NCBI GenBank assembly: GCA_028683835.1 | Contig: JAQUHB010000012.1 | Coordinates: forward strand, 1-64,000 | Length of the DNA stretch: 64,000 bases | Direction: 5' to 3' | Source of the DNA: Sulfurimonadaceae bacterium | Lineage (GTDB): Bacteria; Campylobacterota; Campylobacteria; Campylobacterales; Sulfurimonadaceae | Shown: positions 63,098 to 64,000 of the stretch, piece by piece | Numbering within the stretch: the first letter of the stretch is position 1 | Layout: each line of letters begins with the position of its first letter | The notes under the pieces: model-generated | What the model saw: the letters and a program-made list of their open reading frames with translations, nothing else | Told to the model about the DNA's origin: nothing | The model's database searches: none | Program-made: the position numbers and the translations under genes

Positions 63098-64000
63098 ATC
63101 ATCTCTTCCAATATCTTTTTGAGTTCCACGAACTGTTTCTCGTTGGAAAATTTCTCATAGCACTTTTCTTGTCCCGCTTTTGCGATCTTTTCTTTTAACG
63201 CAACATCATTGATAAGCAGTTCTATTTTTTTTTCCAAACTTTCATAGCTCTGATTTTCAAAAAGCAGACCTGTTTTTTCATCGTCGATGATCTCGACAAC
63301 TCCGCCGCTGTTTGAGCCTATAACTGCTGTACATGCTTGCATCGCTTCGATAAGTACAAGTCCAAAAGTTTCTCGTTTTGATGCGAGAACGACAGCGTCA
63401 CAGACCTGATAAAAGTGATGAGGATTTTTCATAAAGCCTAAAAAGTGGATGTTTTTTTCTATATTTCTTTCTTTGACTTCACGTTTGAGTGTATCAAGGT
63501 AGCTCTCTTTCATCGGATGTCCGACAAAGTAAGCGTTTATATTTAAGCCTTTTTTGACAAGCAGTTCAACGGCTTTTATGAGCAGATGCTGCCCTTTTGC
63601 TTCGTTGATACGTCCCACCATTCCGATATTAAAGCTCTTCTCATCCAATCCAAGTGTATTTTTTAGCTCTTTTACTTCGTCGTCTTTCAAAAGCTCAGGT
63701 TTGTCTGAACCCATATATAAAACTTCGATTTTTGGTCGTATCACTTCGGGGATGAATCGTTCCAACTGCTCTTTTACCTGAAAGGTCACTGGAAGCATCA
63801 AAGAGATATTTTTATAGAGCCATCTATGGTAAATATCATCTTTAAAACGGGTCATCGTCATATTTCTTGTTTGCACGATTTGAGGCTTACATGTAGAGAA
63901 TTGTTTTGCCAAAACTGCGACTAAAAGATCTTTTGTCCAGTGAGCGTGGATGATCTCTATCTTATTTTCATCAATGATGCGCGCAAGTTTTTTTGCCGTA
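63094..64000 (-). CDS. GT4-family glycosyltransferase (N-terminus outside window)
   Basis: The frame is open to the right edge, so the protein continues beyond base 64000; 301 residues are visible. The upstream part reads ENKIEIIHAHWTKDLL, typical of the donor-side loop in GT4 N-domains. The C-domain has IGMVGRINEAKGQHLLIKA, IHFLGFMKNPHHFYQVCDAV and the E-x7-E motif ASKRETFGLVLIEAMQACTAV. It should act in the same envelope-glycan pathway as the GT2 and ligase genes after it. A TTG at 63912 could be mistaken for the start but is internal. Confidence 0.9.
   Translation of the reverse strand, partial: TAKKLARIIDENKIEIIHAHWTKDLLVAVLAKQFSTCKPQIVQTRNMTMTRFKDDIYHRWLYKNISLMLPVTFQVKEQLERFIPEVIRPKIEVLYMGSDKPELLKDDEVKELKNTLGLDEKSFNIGMVGRINEAKGQHLLIKAVELLVKKGLNINAYFVGHPMKESYLDTLKREVKERNIEKNIHFLGFMKNPHHFYQVCDAVVLASKRETFGLVLIEAMQACTAVIGSNSGGVVEIIDDEKTGLLFENQSYESLEKKIELLINDVALKEKIAKAGQEKCYEKFSNEKQFVELKKILEEMI

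Overview
The window reads as the chromosome of a free-living, AT-rich member of the Campylobacterota (Epsilonproteobacteria), most like Sulfurimonas or a close relative. Three things point there. Gene order matches what I recall of Campylobacter jejuni and Helicobacter: gltX / SurA-like / accC-accB / dcd; purM / speE-coaE-dapF; prfA-rpsT; glmM-lspA; tig-clpP-def; aroC-rnc-rnhA; thrS-infC. There is an epsilon-type nifS-nifU pair, a CcoG oxidase-assembly protein and an FqrB-like reductase next to a BFD protein. There is also a sulfide:quinone-reductase-family flavoprotein and several c-di-GMP proteins. Assignments are from sequence motifs and memory of families; no search was run.

Layout. 1-8.4 kb: 3' end of bioB, a CPA2 antiporter, an AMMECR1-like relic, fqrB-like / BFD, msrA, panE-like, an SQR-like flavoprotein, a membrane diguanylate cyclase that appears to start with ATT, and a DTW-domain tRNA modification enzyme. 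8.5-12.4 kb: metH and a small basic protein. 12.4-14.3 kb: an accessory island with an orphan protein, a 382-bp non-coding element with terminal and nested inverted repeats, and two small unknown genes (one of 52 codons). 14.4-21.4 kb: gltX, a SurA-like chaperone, accC/accB, dcd, arsC, a cold-shock gene with a long leader, and a GAF-PAS-GGDEF protein. 21.6-29.9 kb: a tRNA-Val, two unknown genes, nifS-nifU, a Y-family polymerase, purM, a truncated speE, coaE and dapF. 29.9-34 kb: ion transport (Ca/H exchanger, a decayed mgtE, an MscS channel, corA). 34-42.5 kb: translation and envelope housekeeping (prfA, rpsT, glmM, lspA, tig, clpP, a degenerate GGDEF protein, def, comM). 42.6-52.9 kb: a YeiH-type transporter, a giant AsmA/DUF748 protein, infC-thrS, aroC-rnc-rnhA and a LapB-like TPR protein. 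53-64 kb: a resolvase-like regulator in front of ccoG, then envelope glycan genes (MsbA-like ABC exporter, LtaS-like sulfatase, epimerase, three glycosyltransferases, an O-antigen ligase).

The most striking unexplained signal is a 10-bp palindrome, TTACATGTAA. I found it 11 times exactly, with about 16 one-mismatch copies, when roughly 0.2 exact copies would be expected by composition. Several copies form inverted pairs at gene ends, an arrangement reminiscent of uptake-sequence/terminator pairs in Neisseria and Haemophilus. Other points worth a second look are the nested inverted-repeat element at 13.3-13.6 kb, the ATT start at 5946, the mgtE remnant beside an intact corA, a C33 tRNA-Val, a degenerate GGDEF protein that keeps its I-site, and a serine-recombinase-like protein without a recognisable catalytic serine that has an inverted repeat across its own promoter.
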